In this document: one piece after another, positions 26,429 through 33,931 of the stretch
How positions within the stretch are numbered: the stretch's first letter is position 1
Layout of the letters: the number at the start of each line of letters is the position of its first letter
Assembly (NCBI RefSeq): GCF_001424025.1
Contig: NZ_LMPZ01000002.1
Location: forward strand, 186,001-250,000
DNA: 64,000 nucleotides
From: Brevundimonas sp. Leaf363
GTDB lineage: Bacteria > Pseudomonadota > Alphaproteobacteria > Caulobacterales > Caulobacteraceae
Direction of reading: 5' to 3'
Notes under the pieces: generated by a model
What the model was told of the DNA's origin: nothing
What the model saw: only the letters and a program-made list of their open reading frames with translations
The model's database searches: none
Position numbers and translations under genes: made by a program

Positions 26429-27610
26429 TCAGGCTCCCGGCAACTGGAGCAGGTGTTTGGCGATGATGTTCAGCTGGATCTCGCTGGTGCCGCCCTCGAT
26501 GGAGTTGGCCTTGGTGCGCAGCCAGTCGCGCGCGGCGGCGCCGCCGTGCGAGCGCTCGCCCTCCCACTCCAGGGCGTCTATCCCGCCCGCCGCCATCGCC
26601 AGTTCGTGCCGCCGCTTGTTCAGCTCGGACCCATAGTATTTCAGCATCGAGGCCAGCGCCGGATGGGCCTGCCCCGCCTTGTGCAGGTCGCCGGTGCGCT
26701 CCATCGACAGGCGGAAGGCGGCCTGGTCGATCTCCAGCTCGGCGATCCGCGCGCGCAGCATCGGCTCGTCCAGACGGCCGGTCTCGTCCAGGCCCAGCGC
26801 GTCCGTCGCCACCGCCGACAGCGGCCGTCCGCCGCCCGCGTCGCCCATGGCGCCGATCATGGTCCGCTCATGCGCCAACAGGTGTTTGGCCACGTCCCAG
26901 CCGCGGTTCAGCGTCCCGACCAGGTTCGCCTTCTCGACCCGCACATCGTCGAAAAAGGTCTCGCAGAAGGGGCTCTTGCCGCTGATCAGGGTGATCGGCC
27001 GTGTCGTCACGCCCGGCGTCGCCATGTCGAACAGGACGAAGGAAATGCCCAGATGCTTGGGCGCTTCAGGATCCGTGCGAACCAGACAGAAGATCCAGTC
27101 GGCCTGATCGGCATAGGAGGTCCAGATCTTCTGGCCGTTGACGATCCAGTGATCGCCCCGGTCTTCCGCACGTGTCTGCACAGACGCCAGGTCCGACCCC
27201 GCGCCCGGCTCGGAATAGCCCTGACACCAGCGCACCTCGCCTCGCACGATGGGCGGCAGGAATTTCAGCTTCTGCTCTTCGGTCCCGAAGGCCAGCAGGG
27301 CCGGGCCCAGCATCCAGACGCCGAAGCTGTTCAGCGGCGACTGCGCTCCGATGCGCCGAAGTTCGGACGCCAGCACCTTGGCCTCCTCGCGGCTCAGGCC
27401 CCCGCCGCCGTATTCGGTCGGCCACTCCGGCGCCGTCCAGCCCTTGGCGCCCATCCGCTCCAGCCACAGCTTGTGCCCCGGCGTGGCGAAGGTCGCGTTG
27501 CGCCCGCCCCAGATCCATTCCGCCTCGGTCGCGGGCCCGCGCACATCCGCCGGACAGTTCGCCTCCAGCCACGCGCGCGCCTCGGCGCGGAAGGTCTCCA
27601 GATCGCTCAT
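26429..27610 (-). CDS. Acyl-CoA dehydrogenase family protein (larger partner)
   Basis: 393 residues from MSDLETFRAEARAWLEAN. The FAD/substrate motif GYSEPGAGSDLASVQTRA is complete, and the C-terminal SIEGGTSEIQLNIIAKHLL is the usual end signature. GQKIWTSYADQADWIF is present. It is followed 3 bp later by a second, smaller dehydrogenase gene. Paired ACAD genes often make alpha2beta2 enzymes for bulky CoA esters such as steroid side chains, which is an inference here. Confidence 0.93.
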   Translation of the reverse strand: MSDLETFRAEARAWLEANCPADVRGPATEAEWIWGGRNATFATPGHKLWLERMGAKGWTAPEWPTEYGGGGLSREEAKVLASELRRIGAQSPLNSFGVWMLGPALLAFGTEEQKLKFLPPIVRGEVRWCQGYSEPGAGSDLASVQTRAEDRGDHWIVNGQKIWTSYADQADWIFCLVRTDPEAPKHLGISFVLFDMATPGVTTRPITLISGKSPFCETFFDDVRVEKANLVGTLNRGWDVAKHLLAHERTMIGAMGDAGGGRPLSAVATDALGLDETGRLDEPMLRARIAELEIDQAAFRLSMERTGDLHKAGQAHPALASMLKYYGSELNKRRHELAMAAGGIDALEWEGERSHGGAAARDWLRTKANSIEGGTSEIQLNIIAKHLLQLPGA

Positions 27611-27737
27611 GTCGCGTATTCCCGCGCTTCCTCTGCCGCCGACGTTAGCAGATGGGTTTCGATTGGCCACGGTCACCTAAGGGAAGGGCAACAGCTTGCT
27701 GCGCCGAGCGTTGGTCACGGTCTGACGGAGCGATTTC

Positions 27738-28283
27738 ATGACCTATCTCACCCGCGCGGTGTTCGCCGGAGCCAGCCTGCTGCTGATGCTGGCGGCCACG
27801 GCCTTGATTGGATTCGGGGTGAAGGAGGCGCTCGACAGCATCGGAGCGCCAGAGGTGTCGGGCGCCGACGCGGTGCTGGACGTCCTGGGGTATGTGATCG
27901 TGGCCATCGCCGTGTTCGACGTGGCCAAATACATCTTCGAAGACGAGGTGCGGCGCGGCAACGAGCGGCGCAGCGCGGCCGAGGCCCGCCGCAGCCTGAC
28001 CAAATTCCTGTCCACCATCGTCATCGCCCTGTTCCTGGAAGCTCTGGTGGTGGTCTTCAAGACGGCTCGTGAGGACGTGTCCCAACTCATCTACCCGACC
28101 GCCCTGCTGGTCGCCGCCGTACTGGTGCTGGTGGGGCTGGGCGTCTTCCAGCGCCTGTCTGCGACCGTCGAGGAAAAGGTCGGCGATGACGACGAGGCGG
28201 AGGACCGCGCGGATCAGGCTGAGCACAGGGCGGCGCATGGTGCGAAGGGCCCGGCCCGGCGCGCCTCTGGTCCGAAGCGCTAG
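27738..28283 (+). CDS. Conserved integral membrane protein of unknown function
   Basis: 181 residues with four membrane helices (about 7-28, 48-65, 92-112 and 120-140) and a charged, mostly hydrophilic C-terminus (about 145-181, rich in Asp/Glu then Ala/Arg/Lys). The cytoplasmic loop between helices 2 and 3 carries YIFEDEVRRGNERRSAAEAR. No catalytic pattern is visible. It stands alone between the dehydrogenase pair and a convergent gene. Confidence 0.72.
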   Translation: MTYLTRAVFAGASLLLMLAATALIGFGVKEALDSIGAPEVSGADAVLDVLGYVIVAIAVFDVAKYIFEDEVRRGNERRSAAEARRSLTKFLSTIVIALFLEALVVVFKTAREDVSQLIYPTALLVAAVLVLVGLGVFQRLSATVEEKVGDDDEAEDRADQAEHRAAHGAKGPARRASGPKR

Positions 28284-28303
28284 ACCGGCCAGCCAGACAG
28301 GGT

Positions 28304-29563
28304 TCAGATCGCGTCGGGCAGGGGTCTCCCTTCGATGAAGGCGGTCATGATGGCGGGCATCAGGTCGCGCTCGGCCAGATGCTGCACCACGCCGTGCTCG
28401 TTCAGGCCGGGGATCATGTGCAGGGTGACGCCCGGCGTGTCGGCCAGGTTTTCGGCGTGGAAGCGATCCTTGCCCATGTCTGCGCCGAAGTAGAGATCGA
28501 CCGCCATCGGCGGATCACGCTCGCGCAGCCAGTCCGCGCAGTCGCCCAGTTCTTCGCGGGCTTCCGCCATCAGGCGGTCCGCCATGCCCGGCGCGCGGCC
28601 GTCGGCGCGCTGCGAGGTCCGCTCCGCCGACAGGGTGGTCAGCGCGCCGAAGCCGACGGTTCGCGTCGCCCCCGCCAGCTGCCCGTAACGCAGCGCGGCG
28701 AACCCGCCGGACGAGTTTCCCATGCACAGGATCTCGTCGGCCCCCAGCCGCTTCGCCAGCCGCCGCATCCCCTCAGTCGTCGAACGCACATCCGAGCCCA
28801 GGGTCGATACGCCCTTGAGATAGATCAGCCGCTCTGGGTCCTTCAGCACCACCACATGGGTGTCCAGCGCCGCTGTCCAGGTCAGCATCTGCTCGATGGA
28901 GACGCCCAGCCGGTTCGACAGGCCGGAGAAGGTGAAGACGACCCGCCGCGACCCCGGCCGCTCATGCACCTGCATGATGCTTTCGTCCGATCCGTCGCGC
29001 GGCATATGGCGGGCCAGATCCTCGAACATCCGTCGCGCGCCGTCCCGGGCGCCCTCGAAATCCGATGCCTGCTCCACCGCTTCGATCCAGGCCATCACCG
29101 GTTCGCGGTGGCCCATGTTCAGCATCTGCTTGGCCATGACCATGTGGTGCCGCGTGATCGGCCGCATGCTCAGAAGCTCGCTGCCGATGGCGTGAACCGC
29201 ATCGCGGTTCAGGGCGCGCGCCTCGGCCTCGATCGCCAGGCGGACCACCAGCGGCTGGCGATCGCCGTCGGCATAGGCCGCCCGTCCGGCCGCCAGGGCG
29301 GCTTGGCGCGCCCGCTTCGACAAGTCCAGGATCGCCTTGTCGTCGGCCGTCTTGTCTCGCAGGCTCTCGAACACCCGGCGGAAGGTCTCGGTGATCAGAT
29401 CGGGCGCCTCGATCCCGCTCTCGATCAGAGCGCCCAGCAGTTGCTTCTGGTCCCGCAGCGTCGACGCTGATGCGGCCACGGCGCGAACGGTTGCCTCGTC
29501 ACCCTCTGCGATCGCCCCGTTCAGGGCCTCGAGCGAGAAGGGCGCGGGGGTCTCGTCACTCAT
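28304..29563 (-). CDS. Uncharacterised protein with helical N-terminus and alpha/beta-hydrolase-like C-terminus
   Basis: 419 residues from the ATG giving MSDETPAPFSLEALNGAIAE. Residues 1-185 look like helical repeats. Residues from about 200 form an alpha/beta domain with GSRRVVFTFSGLSNRLGVS (first strand) and a nucleophile-like elbow ILCMGNSSGGFAALRYG. A possible acid follows in DLYFGADMGKDR, and a possible catalytic histidine in GLNEHGVVQHL. The GNSSGG elbow differs from the usual GXSXG by an extra small residue. I do not recognise a named family. The chain is intact and codon use is like its neighbours. Confidence 0.7.
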   Translation of the reverse strand: MSDETPAPFSLEALNGAIAEGDEATVRAVAASASTLRDQKQLLGALIESGIEAPDLITETFRRVFESLRDKTADDKAILDLSKRARQAALAAGRAAYADGDRQPLVVRLAIEAEARALNRDAVHAIGSELLSMRPITRHHMVMAKQMLNMGHREPVMAWIEAVEQASDFEGARDGARRMFEDLARHMPRDGSDESIMQVHERPGSRRVVFTFSGLSNRLGVSIEQMLTWTAALDTHVVVLKDPERLIYLKGVSTLGSDVRSTTEGMRRLAKRLGADEILCMGNSSGGFAALRYGQLAGATRTVGFGALTTLSAERTSQRADGRAPGMADRLMAEAREELGDCADWLRERDPPMAVDLYFGADMGKDRFHAENLADTPGVTLHMIPGLNEHGVVQHLAERDLMPAIMTAFIEGRPLPDAI

Positions 29564-29667
29564 ACGAAGGCTCACAGGCGTCGCGGGGAGGCACGACACC
29601 TAGTGCCTAACGCATTCCGGCGTTCGCGCACCAGTGACGAAAGCCCGCATGCACAGCCCTGCGCCCG

Positions 29668-29925
29668 CTACTTCCCCGTCGGCATGAAGGGCGAGAAGGT
29701 GATGACGGTGAAAGTGTCGCGGATGTGCGGCCGGGTCTGCACCTGGGTGGTGACGAAGGCGCCGATGTCGGCGTCGCGCGCCAGCGTAAACTTGGCCAGC
29801 AGGTCATGCTGGCCCGAGGTGGAATAGACCTCCGAGACGTTCTCGACATTGTCCACGATGTCGGCGGCGACCTCGTGCGCGAACCCCAGCTCGCATTTGA
29901 TGAAGACGAAGATGGCGGTCATCAT
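29668..29925 (-). CDS. Stand-alone Lrp/AsnC ligand-binding (RAM) domain protein
   Basis: 85 residues. MMTAIFVFIKCELGFAHEVA followed by NVENVSEVYSTSGQHDLLAK is the Lrp/AsnC C-terminal domain; no helix-turn-helix precedes it. Such stand-alone domains assemble into ring-like oligomers and may bind amino acids or regulate other Lrp proteins. The gene diverges from the arylformamidase-like hydrolase (32 bp apart), so it could influence it. Confidence 0.9.
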   Translation of the reverse strand: MMTAIFVFIKCELGFAHEVAADIVDNVENVSEVYSTSGQHDLLAKFTLARDADIGAFVTTQVQTRPHIRDTFTVITFSPFMPTGK

Positions 29926-29957
29926 GGCGGCTCTCCGAGGCGATCTGGCGGTGATGG

Positions 29958-30761
29958 GTGACGGTTAGAAGCGACCTCGAAGCTGATTACAACAACCGCG
30001 CCCGCGTGCCCGATCATCCGCAGGTCATGGCCCGCTGGAAGGCGGCGTCGCAGGCGGCCCGCGACGCTCACCCACCGCGCCACATCGCACACGGTGCGAG
30101 CGCGCGCGAGCGGCTGGACTGGTTTGGAGCGGGGCCGGGCGCGCCGGTCGTCGTCTTCATCCACGGCGGCTACTGGCAAGCGCTGGACGGCGACTGGGTC
30201 AGCTTTGTCGCGCCGCCGCTGCTGGCGCACGGGGTCAGCGTGGTCGTCCCGACCTATGACCTGTGCCCCGCCGTGCGGCTGGGCCGGATCGTGGATCAGA
30301 TGCGCGCCGTGACCGACGTCGTGCGGGCCGAGACGGGCCGCCGACCGCTCGTGGCGGGTCACTCCGCCGGCGGCCACCTGGCGGCCTGTCTGCTCAGCGA
30401 GGGCCGCGCCTCGGCGGCTCTGGCCATCTCCGGCGTCTTCGACCTGCGGCCGCTGGTCGAGACGTCTCTGAACGAGGCCCTGGACCTGCAACCGCTTGAG
30501 GCGGCGGCCTTGTCGCCCCTGTTCTGGCCCGCGCCGAACGGCGGCGCGCCCGGCGGAACGGCGCTGGATTGCTGGGTCGGCGCGGCCGAAAGCGACGCCT
30601 TCCGAGCCCAGAGCCGGACCATGGCCGAAACCTGGGCCGCCGCCGGCGCCGACACCCGCTGCATAGAGGTCGAGGGCGCAGACCACTTCACCGTGCTGGA
30701 TCCGCTATTTGACGAGAAGAGCGCGATGGTGCGGCGGCTTGTCGAAATGGCGGAGGCCTAA
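29958..30761 (+). CDS. Alpha/beta hydrolase, arylformamidase (kynurenine formamidase)-like
   Basis: 267 residues from GTG at 29958; the start is uncertain by a few codons. The HGGYWQALDGDWVSF oxyanion motif (HGGXW type) is diagnostic for the group that includes kynurenine formamidase. The nucleophile serine is in VAGHSAGGHLAA, the acid is probably the aspartate in GAAESDAF, and the histidine lies in GADHFTVLDP. N-formylkynurenine is a candidate substrate, but no tryptophan-degradation genes lie nearby. Confidence 0.88.
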   Translation: MTVRSDLEADYNNRARVPDHPQVMARWKAASQAARDAHPPRHIAHGASARERLDWFGAGPGAPVVVFIHGGYWQALDGDWVSFVAPPLLAHGVSVVVPTYDLCPAVRLGRIVDQMRAVTDVVRAETGRRPLVAGHSAGGHLAACLLSEGRASAALAISGVFDLRPLVETSLNEALDLQPLEAAALSPLFWPAPNGGAPGGTALDCWVGAAESDAFRAQSRTMAETWAAAGADTRCIEVEGADHFTVLDPLFDEKSAMVRRLVEMAEA

Positions 30762-30830
30762 ACTTTTCGAGCACAGCTTGACCTTGGCCGCCGCCCGCCC
30801 GAGTGAACCGGCGACACCGGAGACAAGACC

Positions 30831-31502
30831 ATGCGCCATTCCCGCCTGACCGTGCTGACCTCGCTGGAGGCGCAGGGCGTATGCCCGGTCTTCTATCATC
30901 CGGACCCCGAGGTCTGCCTGAACGTCATCCGCGCCAGCGCGCGCGGCGGGGCGAAGGCGGTGGAGTTCACCAACCGGGGCGACTTCGCCGTCGATCTATT
31001 CGGCGATATCGCGCGCGAGCTGCAGAAGACCGACCCGGAGATCATCCTGGGCATCGGCTCCATCGTCGATGCGGGTACGGCGGCGCTGTATCTGAACCGG
31101 GGTGCGCGCTTCGTGGTCAGCCCCTGTCTGGTGCCCGAGGTGGCGCGGGTCTGCAATCGCCGGATGACCGCCTACTTCCCCGGCTGCGGCTCGGTCACCG
31201 ACATCGGCGAGGCGCACGAGCTGGGCTGCGAGATCGTCAAGCTGTTCCCCGGCGCCAGCGTCGGCGGCCCGGACTTCGTCAAGGCGGTGACGGGCCCCAT
31301 GCCCTGGACCAAGATCATGCCGACCGGCGGGGTCGAGCCGGACGAGGCGTCGATCGCCAAATGGTTCGGCGCCGGCATCGTCGCCTGCGGCATGGGCTCG
31401 AAGCTCGTCACCGACGCCGCGCTGAAGTCGGGCGACTGGGCCTCGATCGAGGCCAATACGAAGAAGGCGGTCGACGCCATCGCCGCCTTCCGCGCGAAGT
31501 AA
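30831..31502 (+). CDS. KDPG/KHG aldolase-family protein
   Basis: 223 residues, class I aldolase barrel. The Schiff-base lysine is in CEIVKLFPGASVGG. The catalytic glutamate is in KAVEFTNRG (the family usually has IEVT-R), and MPTGGVEP closes the phosphate site. It should cleave 2-keto-3-deoxy-6-phosphogluconate or 4-hydroxy-2-oxoglutarate to pyruvate and an aldehyde. No edd or other Entner-Doudoroff genes adjoin it, so the substrate is open. A family-like repeat follows its stop. Confidence 0.87.
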   Translation: MRHSRLTVLTSLEAQGVCPVFYHPDPEVCLNVIRASARGGAKAVEFTNRGDFAVDLFGDIARELQKTDPEIILGIGSIVDAGTAALYLNRGARFVVSPCLVPEVARVCNRRMTAYFPGCGSVTDIGEAHELGCEIVKLFPGASVGGPDFVKAVTGPMPWTKIMPTGGVEPDEASIAKWFGAGIVACGMGSKLVTDAALKSGDWASIEANTKKAVDAIAAFRAK

Positions 31503-31508
31503 GAAGAC

Positions 31509-31658
31509 CGTCTCCCCTCGGGGGAGAAGGTGGGCCGCGATAGCGGCTCGGATGAGGGGGACGCCGGCCTCTTTCAGAACGATTGACGGTGAGCGTGCTT
31601 CCACCCGCCCCCTCAACCGTCAGGCTTCGCCTGCCATCGTCTCCCCCGAGGGGAGAAG
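31509..31658. repeat. Intergenic palindromic element (copy A4, variant)
   Basis: Arms CGTCTCCCCTCGGGGGAGAA (start) and CGTCTCCCCCGAGGGGAGAA (end), each itself a hairpin. The core (GGTGGGCCGCGATAGCGGCT, GATGAGGGGG / CCCGCCCCCTC) differs from A1-A3, so this may be a separate but analogous family. It lies between convergent genes. Confidence 0.75.
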
Positions 31659-31660
31659 GC

Positions 31661-32170
31661 TCACTCAGCAGGCGGGGGCGGACCGGCGTCGCGGCCGCCG
31701 CGACGGCCGCCGCGCTCGCCCTTGCCGTGGCGGATCAGAATGGGCGCCAGCGCCTTGCGGTCCGCAGGGCTCAGGTCGCTGAAGATCGCCAGGGCGCCGC
31801 TTTCCAGGCGGGCGCGTCCGCGCATTTCCGCCAGGCGCGACTGTTCCAGCAAGCCCTGCACCCGCGCCTGATCGAACGGATCGGCGCCGGCCGCCTCCAT
31901 CGCCTGACGCCGGGCCGCGCGCGCGGCGTCGAAGTCAGGGCGTGCGGCCAGGGCCGAGGCGCGCAGGGCCTCGCGCACCTGATCGCGCTTGGCGGGATCC
32001 ATCTGGTCCACCACCTGCAGAATGGGCGGGCCCCGGTCGGGGCGGCGCTGCTCGGCGATCTGGGCCTCCGCCCGTCGCGCGCCGACATAGGCCGTCGCGC
32101 CCGCCACCACCGCGAACAGGTTCAGCGCCACCGAGATGGCCAGGGCGATCTTCAGCCAGCGGTCGCTCAT
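31661..32170 (-). CDS. Periplasmic Spy/CpxP-like (heavy-metal-sensor type) protein
   Basis: 169 residues. One N-terminal membrane anchor lies at about 8-28 (IALAISVALNLFAVVAGAT). The periplasmic helical part has two LTxxQ-like positions in degenerate form (MDPAKRDQVREALR; LSPADRKALAPILIR), and the tail is Gly/Arg/Pro-rich. The start overlaps the stop of the anti-sigma-like gene by 4 bp (ATGA). It is the last gene of the sigma/anti-sigma operon and probably senses envelope or metal stress. Confidence 0.82.
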   Translation of the reverse strand: MSDRWLKIALAISVALNLFAVVAGATAYVGARRAEAQIAEQRRPDRGPPILQVVDQMDPAKRDQVREALRASALAARPDFDAARAARRQAMEAAGADPFDQARVQGLLEQSRLAEMRGRARLESGALAIFSDLSPADRKALAPILIRHGKGERGGRRGGRDAGPPPPAE

Positions 32171-32589
32171 CCCAGCACCTCCACGTCATCCACGCCCGTC
32201 GCCGAGGCCTGGTACAGCACCGCATCGGCGCGCACGGACTGGGTCAGTTCGCTGCTCAGGCCCACGCCCGCGACGGCGCCGGCGAAGGCGGCGGCGGCCC
32301 AGCCGCCGGCCAGGGCCCAGCCCAGCTTATTCAGATGCGGCCGGATCATCCAGCCGCGACCGGCCGTCGGCGCCTGGGCGATGATCCGGTCGCGCAGGGC
32401 GGCCGAGACGTGCGGGCGCGGCGCGGCGTCCAGCCAGGCGTCGGCGGCGTCGGCCTCGGCCAGGGCGTCGGCGAACGCCGTGGGCTGGGCGGCGATCAGC
32501 GCGCGCGCGGCTTCCCGCTCGCTCTCGGGCCAGCGCCGGTGGTCGGCGCCGTAGGCCTCGATCAGACTGTGCACTCTCTGGACGTTCAT
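32167..32589 (-). CDS. Anti-sigma-factor-like membrane protein
   Basis: 140 residues. The first 75 residues are soluble (MNVQRVHSLIEAYGADHRRW and PESEREAARALIAAQP), as in anti-sigma domains. A single membrane helix at about 91-112 follows (WALAGGWAAAAFAGAVAGVG), then a short periplasmic tail. It overlaps the ECF sigma gene upstream and the periplasmic sensor gene downstream, each by 4 bp. The soluble part shows no zinc-binding HXXXCXXC motif. The role as anti-sigma factor is inferred from position. Confidence 0.75.
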   Translation of the reverse strand: MNVQRVHSLIEAYGADHRRWPESEREAARALIAAQPTAFADALAEADAADAWLDAAPRPHVSAALRDRIIAQAPTAGRGWMIRPHLNKLGWALAGGWAAAAFAGAVAGVGLSSELTQSVRADAVLYQASATGVDDVEVLG

Positions 32590-33224
32590 CGTCCTGTTCC
32601 TCCAACCCCCTCGGCGCCGGGCTTCAAATCCCCCAACGCCTGCCGCAGCGCCCGACGGCCCCGCGACAGCAAACTCTCCAGCGCCTCGACGCTGACGTCC
32701 ATCAGGGCGGCCGCGTCGATATTGCTCATCTCCTGATAATGGCACAGGACGATGGCCTCCCGCTGCCGTTCCGGCAGGGCCGCCAGCGCCGCGTTGACGC
32801 GTGCGCCTGTCTCGGCCGCCAGCAGGCCCCGGTCCGGGGCCGGACCCTCGTCCGGCCGCTCGGGCGGCGCGTCGGTGACCACTTCGCGCTTTCGCCTCAG
32901 CCGGTCGTAGCAGAGATTCAGCGCCACACGGTGCAGCCAGGTGTCGAACTTGGCCTGGCCCGGCCGCCATTTCGGCGCCTGCTTCCAGGCCCGCAACATG
33001 GCCTCCTGGGCCACGTCTTCGGCCTCGACGGGATCGTTCAGCATCCGCTGCGCCAGGCCCAAGACGCGCGGCAGCTTGCGCGCGACCAGGGCTTGGATCG
33101 CCGCGGGGTCGCCTCGACCCACGCGGCGAACCAGATCCTCGTCGGGGTCGGCGGTTCCAACCAAGCCGGCTTCTTTCGTCAACGGAAAGGGCCATGCGAT
33201 GAGAACCGCCGCGCCCGACATCAT
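32586..33224 (-). CDS. ECF-family RNA polymerase sigma factor
   Basis: 212 residues. Sigma region 2 lies at about 30-100 (AQRMLNDPVEAEDVAQEAML, RAWKQAPKWRPGQAKFDTWL) and region 4 at about 145-195 (ALPERQREAIVLCHYQEMSN, then LMDVSVEALESLLSRGRRAL). A possible GGAG site lies before two tandem ATG codons (33224 and 33221), just past the stop of the EF-hand gene. It is cotranscribed with its likely anti-sigma factor. It should direct a small envelope or metal stress regulon. Confidence 0.93.
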   Translation of the reverse strand: MMSGAAVLIAWPFPLTKEAGLVGTADPDEDLVRRVGRGDPAAIQALVARKLPRVLGLAQRMLNDPVEAEDVAQEAMLRAWKQAPKWRPGQAKFDTWLHRVALNLCYDRLRRKREVVTDAPPERPDEGPAPDRGLLAAETGARVNAALAALPERQREAIVLCHYQEMSNIDAAALMDVSVEALESLLSRGRRALRQALGDLKPGAEGVGGTGR

Positions 33225-33225
33225 C

Positions 33226-33873
33226 CTACTCCGAAGGCGCCGTCGAAGGCGACGCCGGTTGTTGCGCCTGGCGGGCGGCCCGGCGTTCGGCGCGACGTTC
33301 CTGACGGTGCTCGCGCATTTCGGCGTGGCTGGCCTGACGTTCCGCCTGGCTCAGATAGCCGTCGCGGTCCGCGTCGGCCTTGGTGAACTGTTCGGTCAGC
33401 TTGGCGCTGACGTCCGAGATCACGACAGGACCGCGTTCGCCGCGGGGGCCGCCGGGACCGCCCATGCCGCCGTGACGGCCGGGGCCGCCGCGATGACCGC
33501 CGTGGCCCACACGATGACCGGCGCGTTCGGCGCGCGGGCCCTCACGCTCGGGGCGGGTGGTGAACTCCGCCCGGCTGATGGAACCATCCCGGTTGGTGTC
33601 CAGCCGGTCGAACATGGCCGCCTGTCGCTCGGCGCGCTGGGCCTGCCGGCCGGCCTGGACCTCCTCGACAGAAACGGTTCCGTCGCGGTTGGCGTCCTGC
33701 GCCGTCAGCCGGGCGATGCGCCCGTCGACGAACTCGGCGCGGCTGATCCGGCCGTCGTTGTCGGCGTCCGGGCCGCGGTGTTGGGCCGCCGGCGCCTGCT
33801 GGGCTGTGGCCACACCGACCGCCGCCGCCAGCGAGAGAGCAGCTACGCCGCCCAGGATGAAGGTCTTCCTCAT
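33226..33873 (-). CDS. Periplasmic EF-hand calcium-binding protein
   Basis: 215 residues with a signal peptide (1-24, ending VATAQ). Four EF-hand loops are seen at about 36-47 (DADNDGRISRAE), 60-71 (DANRDGTVSVEE), 92-103 (DTNRDGSISRAE) and 167-178 (DADRDGYLSQAE), all with the expected acidic ligands. A His/Gly/Arg-rich linker (about 115-150) separates the third and fourth. The stop lies next to the ECF sigma start, so it is probably the first gene of that operon. AGGAG precedes its ATG. Confidence 0.92.
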   Translation of the reverse strand: MRKTFILGGVAALSLAAAVGVATAQQAPAAQHRGPDADNDGRISRAEFVDGRIARLTAQDANRDGTVSVEEVQAGRQAQRAERQAAMFDRLDTNRDGSISRAEFTTRPEREGPRAERAGHRVGHGGHRGGPGRHGGMGGPGGPRGERGPVVISDVSAKLTEQFTKADADRDGYLSQAERQASHAEMREHRQERRAERRAARQAQQPASPSTAPSE

Positions 33874-33892
33874 GGTCTCGAAAACTCCTGAT

Positions 33893-33909
33893 GGCGCGCA
33901 AGACGCGCC
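33893..33909 (-). promoter_or_regulatory. Short hairpin upstream of the EF-hand gene
   Basis: GGCGCG-TCTTG-CGCGCC in the 58-bp gap between glnE and the EF-hand gene. There is no T run. It could be a 5'-leader structure or part of a promoter region. No clear ECF promoter could be recognised. Confidence 0.3.
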
Positions 33910-33931
33910 GGTTCTGTCCCTGTCAGGAAGT

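Noticed and set aside
25238..28072. A 944-codon open frame on the plus strand opposite two acyl-CoA dehydrogenase genes.
   Set aside because: It is antisense to two clear enzyme genes, has an Arg/Gln/Gly/His-rich low-complexity product and no motif. Long antisense frames are expected at this GC content.
33240..33560. Possible gene on the plus strand through the Arg/Gly-rich end of the EF-hand gene.
   Set aside because: It is the complement of the EF-hand protein's linker and tail; four clear calcium loops fix the minus-strand reading.
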